Positions 26,953 to 34,369 of a stretch of 64,000 bases of DNA are shown one piece after another; position 1 is the first letter of the stretch, and every line of letters starts with the position of its first letter. The notes under the pieces were generated by a model, which was given only the letters and a program-made list of their open reading frames with translations, made no database searches and was not told the DNA's origin. Made by a program: the position numbers and the translations under genes. The stretch comes from Microbacterium sp. Lineage in GTDB: Bacteria > Actinomycetota > Actinomycetes > Actinomycetales > Microbacteriaceae. Location: the NCBI GenBank assembly GCA_013823625.1, contig PNMM01000004.1, forward strand, positions 1-64,000, read 5' to 3'.

Positions 26953-27753
26953 TCAGTTGTAGTCCATGGTCTGCACGCCGGCGGCGAAGCCGTCGCTCCA
27001 GGCTTCTTTCGTGCCTTGCGCAAACATGTCGTCGGCGGCCGGGCGCACGAGGCTGCGCGCCCCGGGGGCCGCGTCGTCGAGCAGCCGAGCGAGGCCCCGC
27101 ACCGCAGCGACCGGGATGCCGCTCGACTTGCCCTTGACGAGGTCGGCGGCTGCGGCAATCTCGTCGCCGACGGCGGGGGCCGTGACTTCGAGCAGTTTTC
27201 CGGCGGCATCGTGAGTGCCCCGCAGGTCGTCGAGCAGCCGAACGCCGCTCGAGCCGATCGCCATGTCGGTCTGGCCTTCACGCCACGCGCGACCGGCCGT
27301 GTCGGTGATGATGACGCCGATGGGCGAGCCGACGCTCTCTTCGACGGCTGCGCGAATGGATGCGGCGCTCGCGTCGGGGTCGACCGGAAGCAGCAGCACG
27401 GTGCCGTCGGCAGTGTTGCTTGCGTCGACTCCCGCGGCTGCCATGATCAGCCCGAGCCGGTTCTCGACGATGCGCGTCGTGCCGCCATCGGCGCGGGCGC
27501 GCGTGGCAACGACGCGCACGGTCTCATCGGTGATCGCCTGCTCGCGATCGGCCGCCTGAACGATGCGACCCTCGGCCTTGCTCACGATCTTGCTTGTCAC
27601 AGCGAGAATGTCGCCCGGCTCGACGCCGGCTCTGCTGGCGGCATCAGCAATGAGTCGCGGCAGGTCATCCCCCGGCGCAATCTCGGGCATGCCCGGGATG
27701 CCCCACACGCGCAGTTCTGCCGGTGCAGTCTCGGCCCCGCGCGTTTCGGTCAC
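26953..27753 (-). CDS. cofE: Coenzyme F420-0:L-glutamate ligase
   Basis: GTP-dependent ligase that adds the glutamate tail to F420-0. The 266-residue protein matches CofE throughout: [76 protein letters not shown] and [18 protein letters not shown]. It is the stand-alone form; mycobacterial FbiB has an extra C-terminal nitroreductase-like domain that is absent here, so reduction of dehydro-F420-0 must be done by another protein or not be needed. It begins 23 bases after an LLM oxidoreductase gene on the same strand. Confidence 0.95.
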   Translation of the reverse strand: MTETRGAETAPAELRVWGIPGMPEIAPGDDLPRLIADAASRAGVEPGDILAVTSKIVSKAEGRIVQAADREQAITDETVRVVATRARADGGTTRIVENRLGLIMAAAGVDASNTADGTVLLLPVDPDASAASIRAAVEESVGSPIGVIITDTAGRAWREGQTDMAIGSSGVRLLDDLRGTHDAAGKLLEVTAPAVGDEIAAAADLVKGKSSGIPVAAVRGLARLLDDAAPGARSLVRPAADDMFAQGTKEAWSDGFAAGVQTMDYN

Positions 27754-27776
27754 GCGCCCATTCTGCCCCGCCGCGC

Positions 27777-28778
27777 TTAGCGCGTCAGCCGCGGCAGCAC
27801 CTCGCGGCCGAAGTGCTCGATGAAGGCATCCTGGTTGCGACCCACGTTGTGCAGGTGGATGCGCGAGAACCCGAGGTCGAGGTAGCGCTGGATGTTCGCG
27901 CGGTGGGCATCCGGGTCACTCGAGATGAGCATCCGCTCGTCGAAGTCGTCGGGGCGCACGAGCTTGGCGATCTGCTCGAGGTCGTACGGCGAGCGGATGT
28001 CGCTCTTCGCGAACCGCATGCCCGCTTGCGGCCACTCGGCGAGCGCGTTGGCCATCGCTTCGTCGTCAGTCGGCGCCCACGACACGTGCAAGCGCAGCGC
28101 GTGCTGCCCGGCCTCGCGGCGGCGGCCGGCCTCGCGCGCCCCGTCGTCGAAGCGTTGCAGCAGCGTGGCGATCTTGTCGATCGGCACCGAGTCGATGAGC
28201 AACCCGTCGGCCACTTGGCCCGCGCGACGCGCGGTGACAGGCCCAGCCGTGGCAATGAGAAGTGGGGGTGGTGACTCGGGACTCGTCCACAGCCGCGTCG
28301 ACTCGAGTTGATACCAGCGACCCTCGTGCTTGACGTCGCGCCCGGCAACCCCCGAGGCGAAGAGCTTCTTGATGATCGTCACGGCCTCGAACATGCGATT
28401 GATGCGCTCGGCCGGCTCGGGCCAATACGAGCCGACAATGTGTTCGCTGATCGCCTCACCACTGCCGAGCGCCAGCCAGTGCCGCCCCGGGTAGAGGCTC
28501 GCGAGCGTTGCCGATGCTTGCGCCACGAGTGCCGGGTGCCACCGGAATGTGGGCGCGAGAGCTCCGACCCCGAGCTCACCCGTCGTCTGCGCACCGAGTG
28601 CCGACATGACGCCATAGACGAATCCCGCCTGGCCCTGCGTCGGCGTGAACGGCTGCGCCGTGTCGCCCGCGAGCGTTCCGCTGAAGCCGTGCTGTTCGGC
28701 GAGCGCCGCGAGCCGCACCGCATCGGCCGGCGTGAGTTGTTCGAGCGCTGCGGCGAAACCGATCGTGGTCGACGTCAT
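27777..28778 (-). CDS. F420-type LLM-class oxidoreductase
   Basis: A 333-residue luciferase-like enzyme related to F420-dependent glucose-6-phosphate dehydrogenase and its relatives. Visible motifs: [55 protein letters not shown] and [18 protein letters not shown]. The substrate is unknown. The ATG at 28778 overlaps the stop of the oxygenase gene upstream (ATGA), so the two are translationally coupled. Being 23 bases upstream of cofE strongly supports F420 as cofactor. A long in-frame extension upstream lies inside the oxygenase gene and is not real. Confidence 0.88.
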   Translation of the reverse strand: MTSTTIGFAAALEQLTPADAVRLAALAEQHGFSGTLAGDTAQPFTPTQGQAGFVYGVMSALGAQTTGELGVGALAPTFRWHPALVAQASATLASLYPGRHWLALGSGEAISEHIVGSYWPEPAERINRMFEAVTIIKKLFASGVAGRDVKHEGRWYQLESTRLWTSPESPPPLLIATAGPVTARRAGQVADGLLIDSVPIDKIATLLQRFDDGAREAGRRREAGQHALRLHVSWAPTDDEAMANALAEWPQAGMRFAKSDIRSPYDLEQIAKLVRPDDFDERMLISSDPDAHRANIQRYLDLGFSRIHLHNVGRNQDAFIEHFGREVLPRLTR

Positions 28779-29761
28779 GCGGGCGGGGCCACGCTCTTCG
28801 TCGTCTTGCCCGCGAGGTGCGGCCCCGCCATGACCGGTTCGTAGCGCGGCGCTTCGCCCTCGGCGAGGCACGAGGGCAAGCACTCGACGATGGTCGAGTA
28901 ATTGGCGTTGTGGAAGAACGGCATGCTTTGGCGGCGCTGGCTCGCGGCGACGGTCGACCCGGCAGCAGCATCCGGATTCACGACACGGTGAAGGGTCGAG
29001 GTCCAGCGGTCGTTCGTCCAGCGGGCCATGAGGTCGCCGATGTTGATAACGAGCGCACCCTCTGCGGGCGGAATTGGCACCCACGAGTCCGTCGCCCCGT
29101 CGTGCACTTCGAGGCCCGCCCGGCCGGCTTCTTGCCGCAAGATCGTGAGCGTGCCGTAGTCGGTGTGAGCGCCCGCGCGCAGTTGCCCGGGCTCGGGCGC
29201 ATGCGTCTGCTCGGGGTAGTTGATGGCGCGCAAGGCGCTCGGGCTCGCGTCGATGTGGCGCGCGAAGAACTCGGCGGGCAAGTCAAGACCGAGCGCGAAC
29301 ATGCTCATGAGCCGGTCGGCCAGTCGACCCATCTCGGCGTAGTACGCGTGCCACGCCTGCTGCAGCTCGGGCAGAGCCGCGGGCCACACGTTGGCCGTGA
29401 ACAGCGCGGCTTCGGTCTCGTCAACAGGCACGTGATGGGGGCGGATGCCCGGCCCCATGTTGAACGACTCCTTCAGGTCGCCCGGCGTGACGTCACCGCG
29501 CGAGGCCGCGAGCGACTCGCTGCGCATCGGAAAGTACCCGTAGAGCCCACCCGGCGCGCGCTCGACCGCGAGCTTGTCGGCGAGCGGCAGATCGAAGAAT
29601 GCACGCGCGAGATTCCACGCGGCGTCGGCCACCGCAGCGTCGACCCCGTGGTCGACGACCTGAAAGAACCCGACCGTGCGCAGGGTCTCATCGAACTCGC
29701 GCCCGACCACCGCCGGGTCGCGGTCAAGACTGATGGTCGGAACAGCAATCGACGGCGTCAT
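28775..29761 (-). CDS. Isopenicillin-N-synthase-like 2-oxoglutarate/Fe(II) oxygenase
   Basis: Non-haem iron oxygenase of 328 residues. Iron ligands are His199 and Asp201 (GAHTDYGTLTIL) and His258 (TSTLHRVVN); Arg277 and Ser279 (RQS) would bind the 2-oxoglutarate carboxylate. The N-terminal half has the family's RTVGFFQVVDHGVD and FFDLPLADKLAV. The substrate is not evident. Start ATG at 29761; a GTG two codons upstream is possible. It is coupled by a 4-base overlap to the F420-type oxidoreductase and is the first gene of a long minus-strand run. Confidence 0.92.
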   Translation of the reverse strand: MTPSIAVPTISLDRDPAVVGREFDETLRTVGFFQVVDHGVDAAVADAAWNLARAFFDLPLADKLAVERAPGGLYGYFPMRSESLAASRGDVTPGDLKESFNMGPGIRPHHVPVDETEAALFTANVWPAALPELQQAWHAYYAEMGRLADRLMSMFALGLDLPAEFFARHIDASPSALRAINYPEQTHAPEPGQLRAGAHTDYGTLTILRQEAGRAGLEVHDGATDSWVPIPPAEGALVINIGDLMARWTNDRWTSTLHRVVNPDAAAGSTVAASQRRQSMPFFHNANYSTIVECLPSCLAEGEAPRYEPVMAGPHLAGKTTKSVAPPA

Positions 29762-29860
29762 GGCCACACGCTACCCCTTGATCAGCCCCTGCACACCGTG
29801 CGAGCACCGCGCATCCAGGTGGCTCGCTTAGCGTCGAAGTACCGACCGAAGAGAGACGCC

Positions 29861-30361
29861 ATGACGACGATTGCTGCCTTGCTCGACAAGTTCGACCGCC
29901 TCGTCGTGTGGACCATGGATGCCTTCGGCATCAAGTTCGCGCGCCTCGCTCTGGGCATCGTTTTCATCTGGTTCGGGGCACTCAAAATGATCGGCGACCT
30001 CAGCCCGGCCTACGACCTCGTGGCGGCAACGGTCTACTGGCTCACGCCCGAGATCATCATTCCTCTCATCGGCCTGTGGGAGGTGGCGATCGGCGTCGCC
30101 TTCCTCTTCCCGCCGCTCACGCGCCTCGCGCTGCTGTTGCTGATCCCGCAGATGCCCGCAACGTTCTTGCCGCTCGTACTGCTTCCGGCCGTGACCTTCA
30201 CGGTCGTGCCGTGGGGGCTCACTCTCGAGGGCCAATACATCGTCAAGAACCTCGTCATCATCGCGTGCGCGCTCATCATCGGCGGCACGGCTCTGCGCAA
30301 GGACCGCAGCGACCGCGAGGCGCGCACGGGCGCCATCGAGGTGCCGGTACATACGAGCTAG
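29861..30361 (+). CDS. DoxX-like integral membrane protein
   Basis: A 166-residue protein with four predicted membrane helices: FARLALGIVFIWFGALKMI, IIIPLIGLWEVAIGVAFLF, RLALLLLIPQMPATFLPLVL and VIIACALIIGGTAL. The first helix pattern (LRxALGxVFxWFGxLK) is typical of the DoxX/YkgB membrane group. Function unknown. A GAGAGA ribosome site precedes the ATG. It starts 99 bases from the divergent oxygenase gene and overlaps the stop of the convergent YdeI-family gene by four bases. Confidence 0.85.
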   Translation: MTTIAALLDKFDRLVVWTMDAFGIKFARLALGIVFIWFGALKMIGDLSPAYDLVAATVYWLTPEIIIPLIGLWEVAIGVAFLFPPLTRLALLLLIPQMPATFLPLVLLPAVTFTVVPWGLTLEGQYIVKNLVIIACALIIGGTALRKDRSDREARTGAIEVPVHTS

Positions 30362-30930
30362 ATGGGCGACTCGCCCCGTTCGAGCTGCGCAATGTAGCCC
30401 GCGAGCTTTCGCGTGCGCGTCTCGGCGCGCACGACGCCATCGAGTCGAAAGACGATCGCAAACCGCGCGGTGGAGCTGATCGAGGCGAACGTGGCCGCGG
30501 CTGCGGGCGAGGCATCCAGAGCGGCCTGCAGGTCTGCGGGAACCACCATGCTTTTCTGACTGTAGGCGGCATCCCATCGACCGTCGGCTTTGGCGCGCTC
30601 GACCTGAGCGATGCCCGGCGGGCGCATGCGACCCGCCTCGGTCAAGCGCTCGATGATGCCGACGTTGCGTTGCGACCACACCGAGCGAGGCCGCCGCGGA
30701 GTGAAGACCTGCAGAGAATAATCGTCGTCGAGGCCGTAGATCTGGCCGTCGATCCAGCCGAAACACAGCGCCGACTCGAGCGCTTCGTCATACGTGATGC
30801 CCGGCGCCGACGAGCGCTTCTTGCGCATCTTGAGTCGAACCCCGGGGTGCTCGGGATGCGCCTCGAGCCACTCTTCCCACAGCTCAACGCGCTCGAAGAG
30901 CATCACGGGCTTCTCGGAGTTCGCGACCAC
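30358..30930 (-). CDS. YdeI/OmpD-associated family protein
   Basis: A 190-residue cytosolic protein of the YdeI family, linked in some bacteria to peptide resistance but biochemically undefined. Typical features: ELWEEWLEAHPEHPGVRLKM, a YDEALESALCFGWIDGQ motif, RRPRSVWSQRNV and, near the C-terminus, RLDGVVRAETRTRKLAGYI. The start is GTG at 30930. It overlaps the convergent DoxX-like gene by four bases. Confidence 0.88.
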   Translation of the reverse strand: MVANSEKPVMLFERVELWEEWLEAHPEHPGVRLKMRKKRSSAPGITYDEALESALCFGWIDGQIYGLDDDYSLQVFTPRRPRSVWSQRNVGIIERLTEAGRMRPPGIAQVERAKADGRWDAAYSQKSMVVPADLQAALDASPAAAATFASISSTARFAIVFRLDGVVRAETRTRKLAGYIAQLERGESPI

Positions 30931-30954
30931 AATCTCAGCCTAAATGGCGACGAT

Positions 30955-31001
30955 TACGGCGTGTTTACGGCTTTGTTGACGGCTGTGTTTACGGCTTTGT
31001 T
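30955..31001. repeat. 12-bp tandem repeat spanning the DUF4287 stop codon
   Basis: On the minus strand the units read AACAAAGCCGTA, AACACAGCCGTC, AACAAAGCCGTA and a final AACACGCCGTA. The DUF4287 gene ends in the first unit (AAG CCG TAA), and the third unit carries an exact copy of that ending 24 bases downstream. It looks like slippage-type expansion of the gene's 3' end. Confidence 0.85.
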
Positions 31002-31276
31002 GCCACGCCGTCGAGCCAGAGAACATTGCTGGGGTCGCTGTGGGTTCCGCCCGAGTTCACGTGCTTGGGGTCGATCACGGGGCCCTTCTTGATGACGTGC
31101 ACGATCGCCATGGCGTGGCCCCGCCCCAGCCCGTAGTCGTCGGCGAGCCACTGCACGATGACCCCGGCCTTGACGCTCGCATCGTCGTAGCCGCGCGCAA
31201 TGGCCTCGTCAACGATCGCTCGCGGGGTCTTGCCCGTCTTCGCCTCGACGGCGTCGAGATAAGCCTGAAACGACAT
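30989..31276 (-). CDS. DUF4287 domain protein
   Basis: A 95-residue protein starting MSFQAYLDAVEAKTGKTP, the hallmark of DUF4287, followed by VQWLADDYGLGRGHAMAIVH. Function unknown; related small proteins are often found with other stress or uncharacterised genes. GGGAG lies seven bases before the ATG. The last codons form part of a 12-bp tandem repeat. Confidence 0.88.
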   Translation of the reverse strand: MSFQAYLDAVEAKTGKTPRAIVDEAIARGYDDASVKAGVIVQWLADDYGLGRGHAMAIVHVIKKGPVIDPKHVNSGGTHSDPSNVLWLDGVATKP

Positions 31277-31328
31277 GAGTGCTCCCTACAGTGACGACGA
31301 CGGGCCTCAGCCTAGAACTCAGCAGGGG

Positions 31329-32333
31329 TCAGAGCGTAACGATGACCTTGCCGCGCGCGTGGCCCGCTTCGCCGTGAGCGAGGGCCTCGGCGATTCGGTC
31401 AGCGGGGTACACCTCGTCAACAACCACGCGCAGCGCGCCCGACGCCAACCAGTCGGCGAGCGACTGCAGATCGGCGGTGTCGCGCTTCGCGAGAAACGAG
31501 GCGTACGTGCGCCGCGAAAAGAGCGATGCGACAGCGAGCTTCGCGGGCGCGACGAGCGGCGCGAGCCACTCCCCCTTCGGAGCCCCGCACGCCACGAGCG
31601 AGCCCGTTGGAGTCAGGATGCGCGCCAGGTCGCGCAACCGCCGGTTGCCGGCGAGCTCAAAGATCAGGTCGAACCGGGCGATGCCCCGCGTGACTTCGGT
31701 CGTCGTGTAGTCGATGACGTCGTCGGCGCCGAGTCGGGCGACGAGCTCAAGGTTGCGCGTGCTCGTGACGGCCGTCACGTGCGCGCCCAGCAGCTTGGCG
31801 ATCTGCACGGCGAAAGTGCCGACGCCACCCGAGGCGCCAATGATGAGCACGCGAGGGCGCATGGGCTCAACCTCGCCCGGGGCCCACGTGAGCGGGGCAA
31901 CGAGGCCGCCGCGGCGCAGACCCTGCAGGGCCGTGATGGCCGCGACGCCCACCCCACCGGCATCGGTCTTCGACACACCCGCCGGCTTCGGCACGAGGCC
32001 CGACTCGCCCACGACCATGAGCTCGCTCCAGGCGCCCGACCCGAAGCCGAAGACCTCGTCGCCCACCGCGAGCCGCGTGACGCCCGCACCCACCGACTCG
32101 ACGACACCCGCGACGTCAGACCCCATGGCCTGGCCGCTCGGCTTGGGGGCACGTAGGCCTCGCATCATCCGCACGACATAGGGCGTGCCGCGCAGCTCGT
32201 GCCAGTCGAGCGGGTTGATCGAGCTCGCGGCGACGCGCACGAGCACCTGGTTGTCGGCGGCGACGGGCGGCGGAGCATCCACGACCCGCAGCACCTCAGG
32301 GCCGCCATAGGTCGTTGCGACAACGGACTTCAT
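31329..32333 (-). CDS. Zinc-free MDR-type NAD(P)-dependent dehydrogenase/quinone oxidoreductase
   Basis: A 334-residue medium-chain dehydrogenase/reductase. The N-terminal GroES-like part has VATTYGGPEVLRVVDAPPP and MGSDVAGVVESVGAGV, and the Rossmann part has VLIIGASGGVGTFAVQIAKL and YTTTEVTRGIARFDLIFELA. The zinc-ligand Cys pattern is missing, so it belongs with the quinone-oxidoreductase-like members. Start ATG at 32333 with GAAGGG seven bases upstream. It is divergent from a TetR gene with a palindrome between them, so TetR is the likely repressor. Confidence 0.92.
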   Translation of the reverse strand: MKSVVATTYGGPEVLRVVDAPPPVAADNQVLVRVAASSINPLDWHELRGTPYVVRMMRGLRAPKPSGQAMGSDVAGVVESVGAGVTRLAVGDEVFGFGSGAWSELMVVGESGLVPKPAGVSKTDAGGVGVAAITALQGLRRGGLVAPLTWAPGEVEPMRPRVLIIGASGGVGTFAVQIAKLLGAHVTAVTSTRNLELVARLGADDVIDYTTTEVTRGIARFDLIFELAGNRRLRDLARILTPTGSLVACGAPKGEWLAPLVAPAKLAVASLFSRRTYASFLAKRDTADLQSLADWLASGALRVVVDEVYPADRIAEALAHGEAGHARGKVIVTL

Positions 32334-32351
32334 CACGTGCCCTTCGATTGC

Positions 32352-32375
32352 TTACGGTGTATGCTTACGCCGTAA
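32352..32375. promoter_or_regulatory. Probable TetR operator in the divergent promoter region
   Basis: Two 10-base arms, TTACGGTGTA and TACGCCGTAA (9 of 10 symmetric), are separated by TGCT. The site overlaps a rightward promoter candidate (TTGCTT, 18 bases, TAAACT at 32373-32378). It lies 18 bases from the dehydrogenase start and 36 bases from the TetR start, where one repressor could control both. Confidence 0.75.
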
Positions 32376-32411
32376 ACTATGCCACCGCGGCGACACTGTC
32401 AAGGAGACACC

Positions 32412-33098
32412 ATGGCGCGATCACGGGATGCCCTCACGCACGACCGCGTACTGCAGGCTGCCCTCGCCCTCGCCGACTCCGAGGGTCTCGAGGCGCTCAG
32501 CATGCGGCGACTCGGCACCGAGTTGGGGGTGGAAGCGATGTCGCTGTACCGCCACGTGCCCAACAAAGAAGCCCTGCTCGACGCCATGGTTGACGCGATC
32601 GTGCACGACTGGATCGACGACGAGGCCGTCCCCGCAGCCGACTGGCGCGGGCGCATCGCGGCGATCATGCACCGCGCGCACGCCACACTGCTCGCCCGCC
32701 CCTGGGCAATCGAACTCGTGACCGTTCGCCCTCGCGTGGGCGACGGTCGCTTGCGCTACGCCGAGGCGATTACGACGGCTCTGCTCGAGGCGGGCTTCAC
32801 CCCGCAGCTCGCGCACCACGGCCTGCACATCGTCGACGGAACCGTCATGGGCTTCACCGCGCAACAAGCCCGACGCCCCAGCGCCGCGGCACTCGGCGAC
32901 CGCGTGCACGCGCTGTACAACGGCGACCTCACGGCCGACTACCCGGGCATCAGCGTCACGATTCGCGAGCACCACGACCACGCCGAGGAGTACTCACTCA
33001 TGGTCGATCTCGTCATCGACGGGCTGGCTCGCTTGCGCGACGGCCTGCTCCCCCCGCGCACCGGTTCCGGGGCAAGCTACGTGCTCTCGCTCGCCTGA
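32412..33098 (+). CDS. TetR-family transcriptional regulator
   Basis: A 228-residue repressor-type protein. The N-terminal helix-turn-helix (ALALADSEGLEALSMRRLGT then SLYRHVPNKEALLDAMVDAI) is typical of TetR, and the C-terminal half resembles the TetR_C tetracycline-type ligand domain (ARPWAIELVT, HHGLHIVDGTVMGFTAQQA). AAGGAG lies six bases before the ATG. It probably represses the divergent dehydrogenase gene and itself through the palindrome between them. Effector unknown. Confidence 0.93.
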   Translation: MARSRDALTHDRVLQAALALADSEGLEALSMRRLGTELGVEAMSLYRHVPNKEALLDAMVDAIVHDWIDDEAVPAADWRGRIAAIMHRAHATLLARPWAIELVTVRPRVGDGRLRYAEAITTALLEAGFTPQLAHHGLHIVDGTVMGFTAQQARRPSAAALGDRVHALYNGDLTADYPGISVTIREHHDHAEEYSLMVDLVIDGLARLRDGLLPPRTGSGASYVLSLA

Positions 33099-33105
33099 AC
33101 CCGCG

Positions 33106-33264
33106 CTACGCGCGAGAGAACAACCGCGCGAAGAATCCAGGCTCGTTCTCGTGACCCTGGCAGCGATCCCGCTGCGGGATGCCGCGCATGACTTGCGCAA
33201 CGTGCTGACCGCACCCGCTCCAGCTGGCTTTGCCGCACTTACGACAGGTGGTTTGGTGACACAT
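33106..33264 (-). CDS. 52-residue Cys-rich zinc-ribbon-like protein under a CsoR-type operator
   Basis: Short gene with strong signals: GAAGGAG five bases before the ATG, and a coherent 52-residue product. The protein begins MCHQTTCRKCGKASWSGCGQ and continues with HVAQVMRGIPQRDRCQGHEN, giving five cysteines (2, 7, 10, 18 and 35) plus His3, His21 and His38 as possible metal ligands. Similar small 'CxxCGKxxWxGCGxHV' proteins occur widely in bacteria without a defined role. A perfect CsoR-type palindrome lies 38-53 bases upstream, so expression is probably metal- or sulfur-responsive. Zinc, copper or iron binding are all possible. Confidence 0.85.
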   Translation of the reverse strand: MCHQTTCRKCGKASWSGCGQHVAQVMRGIPQRDRCQGHENEPGFFARLFSRA

Positions 33265-33301
33265 CGTGGCTCCTTCAAGAGTGGTGCCACGATGCTATCA
33301 G

Positions 33302-33317
33302 ATACCCCCGGGGGTAT
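33302..33317. promoter_or_regulatory. CsoR-type operator
   Basis: The 16-base perfect palindrome ATACCCCCGGGGGTAT matches the A/T-flanked, C-run/G-run operators bound by CsoR-family repressors. On the minus strand it is followed by TATCTG as a candidate -10, and the small Cys-rich gene starts 38 bases on. A near-identical site lies at 59224-59240 in front of the CsoR-family gene of this window. Confidence 0.85.
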
Positions 33318-33318
33318 T

Positions 33319-33747
33319 TTAACGCTGCGTGCCGCTCCCTGAAAAGAATGCGTTGGCGCGCGGAGTCCACAGCCAGCTGAGCACGATCGCTGAAATCAGC
33401 ACGCTGATGATGCCGACGAAGAGGCCGACGCCGCCCGTCGTGATGGCGAGAATCTGCGACACGATCGAGATGCCTCGAACGATCGTGAAGATGAGGCGTG
33501 ACACGCGGCTGCCGCGAAGCAGGCCTCCCGCCACGATCAGCACGATGACGCCGGACACGATGATGGTGATCGCCGTCAGCAATCCACCCGGCAGGGGATT
33601 CGACACGAGGGCTGCCCCAGTGGCGATCACGAGCAGCATCGAGCCGCCGATGATGTCAAAGATGCCGCCGATGTAGGCGAGCACTCCGATGAACGTCACC
33701 CCAGCGGGGCGGCGAGGGTCAGTTGAAGACTGAGCGGGCTGCGTCAT
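33319..33747 (-). CDS. Four-helix membrane protein, unknown function
   Basis: A 142-residue protein with four hydrophobic segments: VTFIGVLAYIGGIFDIIGGS, LLTAITIIVSGVIVLIVAG, LIFTIVRGISIVSQILAI and GLFVGIISVLISAIVLSWLW. It looks like the small DUF-type membrane proteins common in actinobacteria; no function known. I chose the ATG at 33747 (MTQPAQSS) because residues further upstream lack membrane or family character. It is upstream of the CsoR box and the Cys-rich gene on the same strand, but the operator lies between them. Confidence 0.75.
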   Translation of the reverse strand: MTQPAQSSTDPRRPAGVTFIGVLAYIGGIFDIIGGSMLLVIATGAALVSNPLPGGLLTAITIIVSGVIVLIVAGGLLRGSRVSRLIFTIVRGISIVSQILAITTGGVGLFVGIISVLISAIVLSWLWTPRANAFFSGSGTQR

Positions 33748-33861
33748 GGGGCCACTGTAACGAAAAGGTGACAAACGCGACACGCCCGGGATTTCGGCTT
33801 GCACCTCGTGTCGCGCCGCCACTAGGTTCATCGAGCGCCACATGACGAAAGGAGGCCGACC

Positions 33862-33930
33862 GTGATGATTCGCTTTGCTCTGGGAATGATTCCCACCACC
33901 GCCGGCTTCGTCGGCGATCTCACCGCCTGA
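33862..33930 (+). CDS. Tiny ORF with a consensus Shine-Dalgarno; possible leader peptide
   Basis: AAAGGAGG at 33848-33855 precedes GTG-ATG codons with ideal spacing (six bases to GTG, nine to ATG). The frame codes for 21-22 residues, MMIRFALGMIPTTAGFVGDL-TA, then TGA. A run of six T follows at 33935-33940. No similar gene is known to me. The 237 bases from here to 34168 contain short CGCACACCGTG repeats and a TGACCGTC/GACGGTCA hairpin, but no other credible gene. It could be a leader peptide, a short membrane-active peptide, or the start of a decayed gene. Confidence 0.35.
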   Translation: MMIRFALGMIPTTAGFVGDLTA

Positions 33931-34167
33931 TCAGTTTTTTGCGCTTCACGTAGTTCGCTGATCCCTCCGGCGGCCGCGGCCGGCACGCCGTGCACGGTGC
34001 ACATCGCGCCTCGCACGACGTTCCCGCACACCGTGCTTTCGCACACCGTGTGCACCCGCGCGCCCGCTGCTCTCTCTGCCGCCACGAGCGGCACCACCCG
34101 TTACGGCTGACCGTCCACGCAACCGCGCGACGGTCACGCGTGACACCCGCAGTGAGGAACCATTGTC

Positions 34168-34329
34168 ATGACCACCATCACGGCCCCCGTGGCCCTGATC
34201 ACGCCCGACCACCCGCCACAACCCGCGCGCTCTGACGACGACGAGCGTCGGGTTCGCGCGGCGCTCGAGACCGAGCGTCGCGAACGCGCGATGCAGCGCT
34301 CAGCCCTGCTGATGCTGCCACCGCGATGA
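34168..34329 (+). CDS. Short hypothetical ORF (53 residues)
   Basis: ATG preceded by GAGGAA nine bases upstream; codes for a hydrophilic 53-residue peptide beginning MTTITAPVALITPDHPPQ and ending in an Arg/Glu-rich helix-like stretch (RRVRAALETERRERAMQR). No family recognised. It is collinear with the tiny ORF upstream and convergent with the secreted-protein gene. Codon use is GC3-rich like its neighbours, which is the main support. Confidence 0.35.
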   Translation: MTTITAPVALITPDHPPQPARSDDDERRVRAALETERRERAMQRSALLMLPPR

Positions 34330-34369
34330 CGATCGAACGGATGCCCCGCTCACGCCGGGCGTCTGGGAG

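Noticed and set aside
33990-34235. 81-codon His-rich plus-strand frame
   Set aside because: Composition (His, Arg, Pro) is typical of non-coding GC-rich frames; no ribosome site or family.
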